Part shown: piece by piece, positions 12,381-25,400 of the stretch
Layout of the letters: each line of letters begins with the position of its first letter
Position numbering within the stretch: the first letter of the stretch is position 1
NCBI RefSeq assembly: GCF_050908995.1
Contig: NC_135120.1
Span: 11,173,433 to 11,237,432, forward strand
Direction of reading: 5' to 3'
Source: Andrena cerasifolii
Taxonomy: Eukaryota; Arthropoda; Insecta; Hymenoptera; Andrenidae
DNA length: 64,000 bases
Made by a program: the position numbers and the translations under genes
The notes under the pieces: model-generated
What the model was told of the DNA's origin: nothing
Databases searched by the model: none
Seen by the model: only the letters and a program-made list of their open reading frames with translations

Positions 12381-12509
12381 ATAGCGAATTCGGTATCTCG
12401 CACTGACTCTGTGCTAGTCTTGAGCTATCTTTGTCTCTATCAGAAACAACTAATCCAACTCATTTTCTGGCATCAGCACAGAGTCAGTGCGAGATACCGA
12501 ATTCGCTAT
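12381..12509. repeat. Perfect 35-bp inverted repeat with 59-bp loop
   Basis: ATAGCGAATTCGGTATCTCG and its continuation through CACTGACTCTGTGCT (12381-12415) are repeated as an exact reverse complement at 12475-12509. The arms show no mismatch, so the element is young or maintained. It lies about 140 bp downstream of the PPP2R3C stop codon and may be in its 3' UTR. Confidence 0.9.
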
Positions 12510-12647
12510 AAGATTCTTAGTCCTTTGTCCTTGGACCTTTAAGAATCATAAGAACATTAAGCAGTGCTTTCTTTTTGAAAAAATACTATTACAAATTGTC
12601 ATATGTATAATCCCAGGAATGTGTGTAGTCTGTGTTCATTCATCTTG

Positions 12648-14469
12648 TCAAACATGAGACGATTCGTCACCAGTATCAGCTGCCATTGCCTCACGATTTT
12701 CATAAGCCCAAAAGCCATGAAATTCTATCAGAATACTGACCATTGTGTCACCTTGACCGCTGTAAAATACGAATCACGCAATAAATAAAGCCTTCCGTTA
12801 GAAAAACTTTGATCCGCGATGGGTTACGAATTTATTTACCAAGATAGCAAATCCTGCAACGTAATTTTACACGGATCTGCCGGTTTTACCATATCGAATA
12901 TTTCATCTTTAACATCTTCGAAACTCACTGGCTCTTGACCATGCATCGTCATCTGCTCCTGTATGGCCTACATAATACACCAAAGTTTAAAAACGCATAT
13001 CAAAGAAAATATCTGAACTTAAGCGAACGTATCTGAACATTATGCGCATACATACACGGAAAAAATAATTCAGGCAAAAGGTATCAAGGTACCCGCGATT
13101 ATTAATATCAAGAATTCGAAATAAATAATGCAAGCTCTGCGGTTCGTGCCTGTTTTCTAATGCTAAAACAAAATCTAGATAGGTTTTGTAATCCATTTCT
13201 CCTTCGTAAGTCAAGCATTCCTGATACACCCTTTCAAGAAATACTCCAGTTAACGTTCCCGTGCCATACCTATTGAAAGACTCTTGTAAAATCAACACGA
13301 TAATAAAGTAATTCTCCAAATCGTTATGCTCAAGTTACCCCGCAAGTTCCTCTTTGTTAAGCATCCCGTTATGATCCCTATCAAGGTTAAGATACTGTCC
13401 GTATACTTTAAGTGCGGACGGGGCGGAAAACCAATTCGCTTCTTGCAAGTCTTTGGGTAAATCTTCGTCCCTTAGTTCCAAGAGATCGTCGAGGAAGCTG
13501 CACGCCAGAATATCCTGTATCCGAACTCTGCCTGTTCGGAGGGGATCAAGGAAGAACAGAAATTTCCTCACCGCTGTACAGACGTAAAACGAATGAAAGG
13601 ATTTCTCGAGCCCTTCGAGCTGAGGTAAGGTCGGTATCAATTCTAAAATATAGTTCTCTAAATCCTGTAAGAGAAGAATACAATTCGTACTTTTAAATTG
13701 TTCACAATAATTCAGAGGAATTTAAACAGCTTAGAATAGCTGAGCTTACAGATTCTCTAAGGTATCCTTGGCCAGTGACGTCGTATAAAGAAAGACCGAT
13801 TCTTGTTTGATGTAACCAAACTTTCCTCATCACATAATTAAATAACGCCATTATACTGATTCTACCATGAGGATCGCCCTGTTGCAGTTTAGCAAATACG
13901 ACTGCAGTGAAATACGGGTTGCACTTTGGTCCCGCTAAGTTACCTACTTTCTTAAAGTCTTCATAGTTTATTAATTGCTCGTCACCCGACAAAGGTGGAC
14001 TATGGTGCTTATCCAACAATACCCACAACGCTTTAAGCTCATTATTATCTAGCAATTGTCGTGAGCGTCTTTGCAGAAATAACGCTCGTGTTTCTTCTCG
14101 TAATTTCTGTGGTAAGACTTCGTCTTCTCTCGGCAGCTAAATTGCATAGATGAGTACACTTAAAGAAACGATTGCTGAGAATCTTTAAATTCTGCAGGCA
14201 TATGCATTACCTTGAAATAAAATTTCGGGATCACTTTATACATTAAGTCCCTATCCGTTGCTTTGGCTCCCTTCCATTGTTCGTATATCTTTTGAAAATA
14301 CTTGTCCTCCTTTCGTTCATTTTCTTCCACTCTTCCTACCGCTGTGAAAATAACACAATGGCTGTACAATAAATATCTTAAAGTGTATTACGAAATGTGT
14401 AGTTACTTAAACTTAAGGCTTACACTTATTTATTACAGCACATCTTCGAAGTACCGTGTCTAGCTCCAT
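12648..14469 (-). CDS. PPP2R3C: PP2A regulatory subunit B'' gamma (PPP2R3C/G5PR)
   Basis: Seven coding exons, in transcript order 14469-14424, 14341-14211, 14136-13750, 13664-13339, 13269-13056, 12967-12840, 12759-12648; 447 aa against about 453 in human. The short first exon encodes MELDTVLRRCAVINK, matching the family's N-terminal LRRR region. The middle contains the conserved MRKVWLHQTRIGLSLYD and YLRESDLENYILELIP segments, and an EF-hand-like loop LDRDHNGMLNKEEL follows. The C-terminus GFWAYENREAMAAD comes from a last exon that is easy to miss, because the previous exon reads to an in-frame stop just inside its donor. The family targets PP2A and also GANP-linked phosphatase activity. It is transcribed toward PNO1. 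Confidence 0.95.
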
Positions 14470-16640
14470 TGCTTTCACCCCAAACGTGGGGTGTTCCCAG
14501 GTGTTCCTTTAGTAGCTTCCAGCTGATTTTTGTTTGACTATAGCGGGATGTGTATAGTGTAATAAATTTACATAAAAAGGGTTTCTTATTAAATAACTAT
14601 CGAGATTTATTCTGAATGGCAGGCATTGCAATGTACAGAATAAAGAAATATTATTAAATACAGTCATGAATTTAAAAATCAGAATATGAAATTGATTGTA
14701 TTTATTAATCCTGCACCACAGCGTCTGTGATTGTACTTATATTGTCAGTTGTAGATGTCACCGGTTTGGGGGGTCCTAAGACCCTCTTATCATTTTAGTG
14801 TCGCATGCAACGTTACCAGTGCAGTCTTGAAACAGATTGTAACGCTACGCGTGGTAGCAATTAGAACTCAACACGTGTAAAACCACGGACCAGATCGTCT
14901 GTGCCTATACCTCGTCTGTGGTTTCTACTGTAAGTAGTAATTAATATTTGACTAAATTTGACTGAATTTCTGTTTACTGTTTCCTGGTTCTGTCAAAAAA
15001 TATTTAGCAAATATTATACAGTGTTTTGTTAATTGAAATTGTGATTATTTTTGAGGAGTTGATTAATTAAAGATAGATACAAAAAGTGTATTTGTAAAAT
15101 GAATTTATTCGCTGCAAATTATTTTCTTGATGTGTCAGTTACCGATTGTCCATAAAGTAATGCGTGTCTGAACTGTTTCATCTCATTCCTGCGAGAGAAG
15201 TGTTAATCGCCCATGTTTAATCGCCATGTGTAAATTTATTACCTACTTTCGTAAGTCAATTTCATAAGAATCGTGCTTACACAGTTAGCTAAATTTGTCA
15301 ATTTAATTCTCCCTTCTTGAATATTGCATTTTAGAAATTTGACAGAGAAAAATTACTCGAATTTTCGCTATCAATGTAATTACACCCACGTTCAGAATTT
15401 AACCCAGTTTTACATTATAAAGAATGTAGAAAGAGTAATGGTCACAGCTTTCAGGAAGGAATCTACTTTTTTATTCCTAAGCGTACCCTCCCATCAAATC
15501 ACTCGAAAAATAAGTCACTTTTAGAATTATATTTAAAAAAAAAGTAAACGTCATAGTGTCAACAAATTTGTTGGGCTGTATTTGTACATCATTGGAAATA
15601 ATAAAAATTATATTTGCGTATTTCATCTAATACTGCTGTCTATTGGTGGTTGTGATTTGTCCTGGTGATACAAAAAAAGTTCCGCATCTTCGGAATTTAT
15701 AACTCCTTGTAGAATTACATATCTGAAATCAACAAACTAAGAAAATTCTTAAAGTTTATAAGATTGTTCACCCCTATTTTTGAAGTGAATTGATAAGAGA
15801 GTACCCTTAAATTGAATAAAAATTTTTTTTATGTTATTCAAACATGCCTTTATCATCAGCAAAAAACTTCTCGTAAGAAACTATTTCCACTTCTAAATAA
15901 ATTCTTATAGAAATGGTACTTCTTAATACGGCCAAGGGAGGTCAACCCCTGAATGCAACTCCTTCATCAAAAAAACTTGTGAGTCTCAGATAGCAGTCCC
16001 GATCCGCAAAAGTGTCGCAATCGGGCAACAGGAAAGGGTACCGACGAGGCATTAAAGTTTAGAATTCATAAGTGGTTTGAATTTGAAGAATTTCTCAAAA
16101 ATGGTAAGCCCTATCGAAATTTTGTTGAAATAATATTAAAAGAGCCTCCAATTTTCTACAATTACTGTATATATAATTGTTTCGTGCTTCCAACCGTTTT
16201 TTAGATAATAGCGTTTGAATATAGAGAGGTCGGCACTCCGCGCGTATAGACAATACGTCACGCCGCAGAGGTTTTCAGGTACTATTTTTTCACCAAATGG
16301 CACCGTTCTAGGGAGGTGAGAGCAAAGAAATACAAAAAAAAATGTCGACACGTATAAATAAGGGCCACCCTAACGTACGCCCTCCGAAAAAAAGGAAGCC
16401 CAATCACGAGTGATAAAATTGCAAAGTGCTCGGTGTTTGGCAAAGGAGGGGTTCCCTCGAAACTCTCTCGTGACGTTGGACGTGGGAGCGTCGTAATTAA
16501 TTAAACAAATGAACGCGGCTGCCGGGGCTTATCGGACATCAACGACGAGAAATGATCCGCGTAGGATGAATGGTGGGCCGCCGCTAAGCCGGCTGCAGTA
16601 GTAATCCAGTGGAACGGCGAGCGGTATCGCGCGGAGAGAC
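14470..16640. other. Intergenic, PPP2R3C to lipase
   Basis: These are divergent 5' flanks for PPP2R3C (left) and the lipase gene (right). The sequence is AT-rich with no supported coding exon. The short ORFs at 15324-15524 and 16136-16351 have no recognisable content. Confidence 0.6.
16353..16360 (+). promoter_or_regulatory. Candidate TATA box of lipase gene
   Basis: TATAAATA lies in the context CACGTATAAATAAGGGCC, about 280 bp before the lipase ATG, in otherwise GC-richer sequence. Its position would leave a 5' UTR of about 250 nt or a short 5' intron. This is inference from the motif only. Confidence 0.3.
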
Positions 16641-19600
16641 ATGTCGCTGGTCGAAACTCTCATCCTTCTGGCGATTGTTCTCACGTCAGGTAAACGAAGC
16701 CACGTGGATCACTTGACGCTCATCGGGGAGTACGTTAAAGTGGCCCGTCGTTCGAAGGAACAGTGGGCATTCCCTAATTTCGTCTCCTCTTCGTCTTCCT
16801 CTTCTTCTTCCCCTTTTTCAAACACTCGCGCAGAGTGCACAGGCTCTCGTCTTTTATACACCCTCGTTCACCAGGGGTGTTTAACAGAGCAGCACCTTAA
16901 GGGTGGTTATTAATCATGGACCGAGACGCGCAGTTGTTAGAATCACAGGACGGTCGGCTTCTTCTAAAGAGATTTATTTTCTGCTTCCCGTGGTTCCAGC
17001 GTACACGTACCCGCAGAACACGCTGCTGAACGACGTGGAGACGGTCATCAAGTCTGTGTTCAAAGCTGCCCATGAGCCTGCCACATTTAACTTGTACACT
17101 AGGTACGTATGGTGCGACTAATCCTTGAAGGAATGGAGTTGTATTGCGAACGATATGCTTGGCGTTTGCCGTGGCTGCATGGTTGCGTCGAGTTTGCATG
17201 GAAGCTCCAGTAAAGTCGCGCTCCCACTTGTGTAACTCGCGGCGCGGAACAGCTTCGGGGAAGTCGGAAATAGTTATGTTAAGCGATCGTATTCGAATTC
17301 AGCGAATCATGACTGTCAGCAGCTAGCTCTGGTTGAGTTTCTTCTACTCAGAATTTTAATTAGTCAAAGTGGTAATTGGCAAGGATTTTCATCCCTTCCC
17401 TTTGGACTTTACCAAGTAACTGGTCGCGAAAATTTAATGTTGCAGTTATAATCTCACAAGAGAAAGAAGCGTAGCTGTGATCCAGGCTTAATCGTCTTCA
17501 GATGTGCAATGAATTAGGGTAGCGGAGCTTAGGCCTCACAATTTTCAAAGTAATTTCCAACATTGAAGACTTCGACTTTGAACAAGCAACTGGTCCTGCA
17601 TCGTAGTCATGTGGGAACGAGGCTTAAGAACACGCTTCCCTCCCCTTTTAAAGTCCTTCGTTTAGGAAGCTTGTTCTTTTTATTCTCTACGTTAATTGTA
17701 TCTTCGACATCTGGTCGTTACTCGATTTCTGTTGCGTTCGCAATTGGCGGGCTGAAGTTACTTAAAACGCGGCTGAAATGGAGCAGTGGGCTCGAGAAGA
17801 TTGTAATCGAAGACGTTCAAGAAAGTTCGCGCTTCTCCATGGTAACGGAGAAGTTCGCGCCGCGAATTTTTCGCCCGTGCGTAGCTGACTTTATCGTTCG
17901 CAAGCGATGCAACAATTTTTTAACGATACGTGCAATCAGCAGCGAGCGGCCAATTCTATTCTCAGCGCTGACGCTCCACTGACTATCATCGATGCGTGAA
18001 TATCGCGGACGCGCCTCCTTTTCTTCTTCTTTTTTTCACCCCACTCTTCCTCGAAAGCGTGGAAAAAACGAGGCGCCACTTCGAGCGGCCGGAGGGTTTC
18101 CTCGATATTTCCACGCGAAACGATCGTTTGCCCTCGCTGGGAAGAAACGAAAATCCCCGTGGAAAATAGGCACGGAGTTTCCCGCTTTCGTTACATTCTT
18201 CTCTCGGAGCCCTCGAAGTCCGAAGAGAATTCTTAAATTCTTTTAGCAAGGACGCAGAGTAATCTGGCGATAACCGAAGGTGTGGCTATTTATTTTGTTT
18301 ATTCTTATTAGCCTGATAACCCGTCGATACAGCAGCGCGGAGAAATAATTACAGATGTGCCAGAGAAGTTTAACTACAGCATTTAATCTCCAAGTGCCTC
18401 GTATATAGGCGTCGAACAGCGACCGAAGTAATAATTTAAATAATTTCAACTAACTGTAGCAACTATGTCTCCCTTAACTTTCGGCGGCAGAAAAGTATGA
18501 TCTTTAAGAAGATACACAGAAATGGAGACATTCCATGATAATTAACAACAGAGATCTGCTGAGACTTTGAGTAATCGACTTCCCTGTTTTTCCCCATTTC
18601 TTCACAGAGAAAATCCGTTTGGCGAGGAGCAGTTGTCTTTGAACAACACAGAGGTCCTCTACGCGTCCCACTTCAACGAGAGTCGGCCGACCAAGTTCCT
18701 CATCCACGGATTCAGCGACACCGGAAACGAGGCCTGGGTACGAGGTTTGATAGAGGGTACGCAAACATGCTTGATAGTGGCGGCTGCGCGAAGAAGCCCG
18801 GCGAGAATAAGCGAAAAACGCGATCGAGGCAGGGGGGGAGGCCGATTCTCGAAGCACATTTCTAGAAATGTCGACGGCGAGGAGGAACGAGTGAAATTTA
18901 ATTACAATCAGGGTCAATCCGTTTCGGTAAACACGGAATCGACGTCGTCAGGTTCAAGGGTCACAGCGATAACGGCTTAATTGGTCATTTAACGAGTTTT
19001 TGCTCGCTTGCGCTATGCTCCTGACGTAACTGGGAAATTTCGAATTAGAGTCTGTGCGGGATCCTCTGAGGCAGGCCCTTCGACCATTTCGCAGGGTGTC
19101 CGAGTGATTTCTTGACAGATAACGTCTTATAGATCGCCACTCGTTCGTGTTGCAGCGTATCTGCTTCACCAAGATGTGAACGTGATAGTGGTCGGATGGG
19201 GCATTTTGGCTACCGACATCTATCCCGTGGCAGCGAACAACACTCGTCGCGTTGGCGAGTTCCTGGGGGATTTCCTGGAGTTCTTGAACCGCGAGTCCAA
19301 CCTCGAGTACAAGGACGTACACATCAGCGGACACAGTTTGGGGTCTCACGTGGCTGGATTCGCTGGCGCTTACCTGGATGGACGTATTGGCAGAATAACA
19401 GGTGCACTTCGATCTTCTAATTGGAAGTGTCTAGGGAGAGTAGGGAAATAAACTCGTGAACCAAGCCTTTCTTTCTTTGAACAAATGAAAATGGGTTTTT
19501 ACTCTTTGGGCTTCAATTTGTTCGCACATTAATCAATTTGAGATACTTTCGCTCAACGCTGTGTATATTAAACGCAGGACTCCGTACTGCGAAGTAGCAA

Positions 19601-21885
19601 GTAGAATAATTCCAAAATTGAAAAGACTTTGCAGAAAACGCTGTCAGTGCCAAAATTAAAAAAAAAAATTATCGAAAATGCTCCACGTGCCAATGATTTT
19701 TGGGACTTACAGTGTTTTCTAAGAGGACTCTTTTATTAATAATTAAATTAATTGGACGCAGTATGGACTCTTACATTTTGAGACAATTTAATGAAATCGA
19801 TATGGGACGCATACTTGGAGTGCAAAGGGTTAAGTGTAGGTCACAGTGAGGATTTAAGGAGGGACTATACTTTAGGCAACGCTAAAACAGCAAGATTTTG
19901 GGACTTTTTTTGGAGAAATTAAGAAGCAAATCATTTTGAAGTTTTTTACGGCTTTTTGTATTTAACTTTTGAAGATACGAGAAAAACAATTTTATGTTAA
20001 AAATATGCATTGTAGAGGTCGCTATTGACGCATCTTGCTACAGCGTTGCCGCTGAAGTTGCAAAACGGTGGGGGTAATTTAGAGAAAACTATTCAACTGA
20101 TCGACTTGCCCTTACACATACAACTAGATAATTCCAGTCCGCCACTGCAGAGGAATATTGTTAAATCGCGATATTAACTATTGCGTGATGTAACTATCGA
20201 AGGCCTGGATCCAGCAAGTCCCTTGTTCGAGACGATTCCTGGCATTGTCGACCCGGAGTTCAGATTGGACCCAGCCGATGCGCAGTTCGTGGACGTGATT
20301 CACACGAGCGGGCCAGCCTTTGGATTCTTGGCACCCCTGGGTCACGCTGATTTCTATCCTAACAACGGAAGGTTCCCTCAGCCTGGGTGCTCGTTTTTGC
20401 CAACCAGAAGTAAAAATCTCATTTGCTCTTTTTTTTATTGGTAAATCGATTGTGGAGAGCGAGGGATGGGAGTTGTGGATATTGCGATCAAGTGGCAGAG
20501 GCTTAGTACAGTAATCTTCAGTGGAATTCAACTCTTTCACTGCATTTTCTATGCTTTCCTTGCTCCTTAGTCTAACTATTGTATGTCCTGTGATGCCAGA
20601 TCGGGGCCGGGTTCCCTCGAGAATTTCCCCCACCTCGCGCACACTACTGTTCCGGCGTAGTATGCGCGAGGTGGGGGAAATTCTCGAGGGAACCCGGCCC
20701 CGATCTGGCATCACAGCGTATGTCTTCCCTGGCAGTGGGGTGTTTTCACGCCAAAGCGACAGGGAAGGTATTATCTTGCATATTTAATCTAAGGATACTT
20801 GAGAACGTGGTGTTTTTCTTGTGTAAATCCTTGGCACCATTCCAAAAAAAATTTTCTCAAATAAATTACGAACAAAACGAAGAATGGTGTCCCACTATAT
20901 CGATATATTACCGCTGCCGGTCCCGGGTCGCAGCAATGTATCGAGAGAAGACTGTATAAATCCTATTTGTAGCATCATAGCATGTTATTTATTTTTAATT
21001 TAAAAATTTATCTCATATTTTTTTAGGCCTTCCGGGCAATCAGGGTCTGCCACAGTAACGTAGATTTCGTCAAGTTTGATACGAGAGAATTAAATTCACT
21101 GAATTTTTCAAATCTCTAGGAGCAAAGCTATCTTATTTATAAAAAATGTTCGTTCCCTTTAGTTTATGCTAAATCAAAGTTCCTACAGAAAATGAAAATT
21201 CTGTTAGTGATAGTGTTAAGGATACTTATAAGTTGGCTGGATAATACTACCCCCATTTATTATTATGAACTTTATTAGTGCATAAGAAGGGTCTGCCAGC
21301 CTGGAAAAAATATTTCAATTCCCTAGCAGTAGTGAAAGTGTTAATACATACGAAATGGTCGTCAGCTTATTGCAGCCACTCGCGAGCGCACCAGTTCATG
21401 ACAGAGAGCATAGGGAGCACGGCTGGATTCAAGGCAAGGACCTGCGAGAGCTGGGAAAAGTACAAGGAGGGACGTTGCGGTTACAATCCAGTCGTGTTAA
21501 TGGGAGAATACGCGTCTACGTCGTAAGATATCAAAATTTCCTTCGATCTGTGTTGAGTACTTACGAAAACCCCCTTTGTAGCTGGCCACTGGTATTTCAG
21601 ACATATTCAAACATCTTATTTATTTGGTATATATATATATACAGGTAAATACCCATTAGAAGCAACAAAGGAGAAGCAAATCTTTACACTCGAAATAAAA
21701 AGTCAATACTATTTCTATCGAATTAATATATCTGAAATAGCAATCGCGAGCCATAGGTGTTTAGATATGTCTAGCGTGAAAAGAATTCTGTCGAGTGCAA
21801 ACGACGATTTCCTTCGAACCGTTGCAGATTACGAGGAAAGTTCTATTTGGAGACGAACGACGCACCCCCGTTCGCGGTAGAGTGA
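16641..21885 (+). CDS. Secreted pancreatic-lipase-family lipase / phospholipase A1-like
   Basis: Seven coding exons: 16641-16689, 17000-17102, 18608-18756, 19156-19401, 20203-20409, 21366-21522, 21828-21885; 322 aa. Exon 1 encodes a signal peptide (MSLVETLILLAIVLTS). Family hallmarks are the KFLIHGFSD oxyanion region, the nucleophile elbow GHSLG (residues 159-163, Ser161), Asp185 in GLDPA and His256 in CSHSRA, so the catalytic triad is complete. Only about 10 residues separate the Cys of QPGC from the Cys of YCSH, so the lid is short, as in phospholipase A1-type members; substrate choice is inferred, not shown. The C-terminus FYLETNDAPPFAVE matches the family's last strand. The start of exon 6 (21366) is the least certain boundary: it was chosen because it alone keeps the phase and the YCSHSRA motif, but its polypyrimidine tract is poor. 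Introns carry a MITE and a perfect hairpin. Confidence 0.9.
19617..19745. mobile_element. Short copy of the AGAAAACRCTGT TIR MITE (lipase intron 4)
   Basis: The left end ATTGAAAAGACTTTGCAGAA and the right end GTTTTCTAAGAGGACTCTTTT are inverted. Both match, with differences, the ends of the 474-bp element at 22941-23414 in the first receptor gene. The interior shares the A-rich run followed by TCCACGTGCCAATG. It is a deleted, older copy of the same family. Confidence 0.75.
20588..20717. mobile_element. Perfect 54-bp-arm hairpin element with 7-bp flanking duplication
   Basis: The left arm 20588-20641 starts CTGTGATGCCAGATCGGGGC and the right arm 20663-20716 ends GCCCCGATCTGGCATCACAG. They are exact reverse complements over 54 bp, with a 21-bp loop that is itself partly complementary. 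GTATGTC flanks the element on both sides (20581-20587 and 20718-20724), which looks like a target-site duplication. It lies in lipase intron 5, and its high GC content contrasts with the surrounding intron. Confidence 0.85.
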
Positions 21886-22423
21886 ACCCGCCTCGCGCTG
21901 GCGACGGGAAAGAAGCTTGGGACCACTGTGCCGGCGACGATGCTTTTGCGACACAGAATGATCCGTACTAGTCATTTATAAGTTACTTTTATTTATGCAG
22001 CGTGCGCAGCTTTAATCGAGATCCTTTCCTTGTTCGTCTGTTGTTCGGTCGTGCATGCCCTTGCAAAAGTACAAATTATATTAATTAACCTGGTATGCTC
22101 AGACGATAGGTCTTTTCCTCGCTCGTGTACTCGTGCCGACGGAAGGGGAGAAATAAACGTTTTATTGGTTACTTGAAACCTCGCCCCACCCTACCGTTCA
22201 TCCTGATAAATAGTTCACCGTGCCACGTAAACGCGACGGGGGTTGTGAAATTCTAATGTCCATCGGGAAATATGAACGGTAGAGTATATAATTCATCGAG
22301 ATTGCGATTAATAAATACAGAGACGGGATATTAGAATTTAATGCAATACTCTTGAAGAGTATCTGCGCAAGACTGAAGAGATGTCGTTTCGGTAGCGCTC
22401 CTTTCAGGATTAATTTTTGCATC
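21886..22423. other. Spacer between lipase and first receptor gene
   Basis: 538 bp contain the lipase 3' end and the promoter and 5' UTR of the first IR gene. No further gene was seen. Confidence 0.6.
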
Positions 22424-25400
22424 ATGGATCGAATATACTTGCTAATAGTTTTAACGCTGCAATTAGCAGGTGTTCTGTGTGTTAATGAGAATAATGTCAT
22501 TAGAGACTACTTCGCGTTCAGGAAGGTGAAGAGGGTTGTGGGATTCTCTTGTGGCAATGTGGAAAGTGCGTAGCAAACTAGGAACTCGACGGTTTTTAAA
22601 TTGTGCTTTATTCACACGCTCAGATGTCCATTGAACGCTTTCTGCAAAACAGATGACTTTAGGCTCGCGAAGACGTTTAATAATATGTACGTCACGTACA
22701 TTTCCATGGTGGAGTCCGTGCCTGAATCGAGCCTGGACCTTAGGAAGATCCTGGATGCCGACTACCACCAACTGGGCGTTTTCTTGGATTCTCGGTGCAA
22801 TAGTAAGCGTTACGCGAAAATCCTCGTCGATGTAAGTGATTTGTTAGCGGAATTTTATGAGAAAATGGCAACAACGATGGCAGAATGCAAATAGGTCGAG
22901 TTAAATTGAACTTGGAAATTGCGGAACGATATTACTGTTAATTGAAGAGTCCTTGTAGAAAACACTGTAAGTGCCAGGAATTAAAAAAAAAATCATCGGG
23001 AAATATTCTACGTGCCAATGGTAATTCTATAGTATATATTTTTAATGCAATTGCCCTTTGTCAATGAGTTACCAATAGTGATAAAAGATGGTGCAACGTT
23101 ATTTCTGTTGAAAACAATGTAGCAGCCAATTAAGCGATAGGTAAAGAGGGTTGGCACTTACAAATTTAAATTAATGGCACATTCAGCCTTCTCTACAGCT
23201 AAGAGGTAGCATATAGAGGGTTTTCTACAAATAGAATTCTTCTTCTCATGAATTTCGACTAGATTAATGCGAAGACTAGAAAATTTTGTGATGTATTTAA
23301 GTTATTGAATAATTTAGCATATTTAGCAATCAAAATACCTAAATCAAATATTTTCTCCCTGCTGAACAATTTGATTTTTGGCACTTACAGTGTTTTCTGC
23401 AAGGACTCTTCAATTACTCAAATAACTATTTAATGAACCGTTAGTTTAGAAAGCGGTATAAGTGCAATTTAACGAGCATTTAAATAGATTTGCTATTTCG
23501 AACTTCCTCCCTTCTAAGAATGTCAAGAAAGCTTTCAAGCTTTATTCCCCCATCTGGTTTGCTACTCTAAAAATGGGGTTGCGATTCTAAAAAAAATAAG
23601 CGTGAAAATTTTGACTTGGATGCAGGCAACGAGGTATTCCATGTACGGCGAGATGCACAAATGGCTGATCCTCGGATCAAACCTGAGCCACAGCTTGCAG
23701 ATATTAAACGACGAAGCGTTTTCTATCTCCACTGACGTGGTGGTAGCTGTCCCATCAGCGAACGATTATATTCTGTACGACGTGTACAATCCGTGTAAGG
23801 ATCGAGGTGGATCGACGAACGTAACATTGTACGCCATATGGAACACTGAAAAAGGATTGGTCGTCACCTTGACTCAATCGAAATTCGAAAGGAGATCGAA
23901 TTTACACGGAATGAAGCTTAAAGTTGGGGTTGTAGTAAGTCGATATTTCTCCAGCGAAATAATAACTAGAATAATTATTATCTTCTATGGCAAATGATGA
24001 TCAATCCTCGAAATACTGTAGCGTATAAATTGATTAATAAATGATTTTCGGTTGAATAGAAATCGAGGTAATTATCTCATTTGTAGTAACGCCTGGGCTT
24101 TGTAGTAAGTATTTATTCCACCTGAATTTTAGTTTGCTATTAGCGATTAAAAATTAGCAAAATTTCTTCTTGGAATTTGGAAACTCAAGCTAATGGTTAT
24201 TTAAGTCGAGGGTAACTTTATTTAAACGACTGTCGCGTTATCTCTGTAACGTTCATCGGCTCTTCTGCTGAATAGTGAACGGAGAATAATTGTGTCTATT
24301 ATAGCGCTGTTTCGTTGTAATTTTCAGTTGACTTCCAAGTCGGAGAACATATCGCTGTACGATATGATGATGGAGGAATACAGCATGAAAGCGAAGAATG
24401 GGCGGTCGAAATTCTTATACATACTACTGTCGCACATGTCTGATCTCTTCAATTTCACGTAAACACAAAGTTAATTAATTAACAAATACCCTAGTTCTAG
24501 ATTATTTACTTTTCATTTTATATTTCTTACGTTTTTTTTATTATTCCTTATACAATCATTTACTAGTATTTTATTTTCGCTTATTTATTATTCCGTTATT
24601 ATGTTCCTTACGTTTATTTATTATATTCGTCATGTGTATATAGTTATTACGTTTCTTATTACAAGTTCATGCAAATTGATAGAATCTTGTTTGTTGCGTG
24701 TCGTCCCATTCTGTAGCATGGACATCGAGCGAATAAATGCACAAAGGAGATTCGATAGTTCTGGTCCCGTGTTCGCTGCGTTTAAAAAGAAATTCATAGA
24801 TCTGTCGGCAAGCCCAGTCGCGATGAAGATTGAGAGATTGGATACCGGCGATATAATCGGGCCCGTCTGGCCAATACGGTGCGTAACTACTGATTTCTGC
24901 TTCACCGTGTTCCTCTGCCTACCTTAGTTAAAAGGTCCTATCTAGCATTTCCGAGAAAACTGAAGTTCTAGTATTTTCTTTGTGCCGTCCTTGTAAATAA
25001 ATAAACAAATTAGACTGTTTCTAGATCTCTGCGCAACGCGTAGGGTTTTCTAACTTTACATAAAGGGTAAAAGATGCGTGGAACTTTAAATATTTCAACA
25101 TTTCTTGAAAAAGGGTAAAATGCTAGATAGGACATTTTAACTGAGGAGAAGAGTCCTGCTATTAGTAATTCATTCGAAACGAATTTTAGACTTGATTGCT
25201 ACGCTATAAAGCATTTGACAACTTCTAGTAGCTCTAATAATTAAAATATTTAACTTCAGTTCCTCATTTATAAATATTAAAATCGAACCCGCGATAAATT
25301 CAATAATTCAGATTCTTACATGCTTCGTGAATTGAGCACAGTGCATTTTTCGACAGCTATATATATCCAAAGTTAAAAAGACATTTGAATATAAATAGCG

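Noticed and set aside
17563..17982. 139-codon ORF in lipase intron 2
   Set aside because: No recognisable family; it lies between two well-phased lipase exons and has biased composition.
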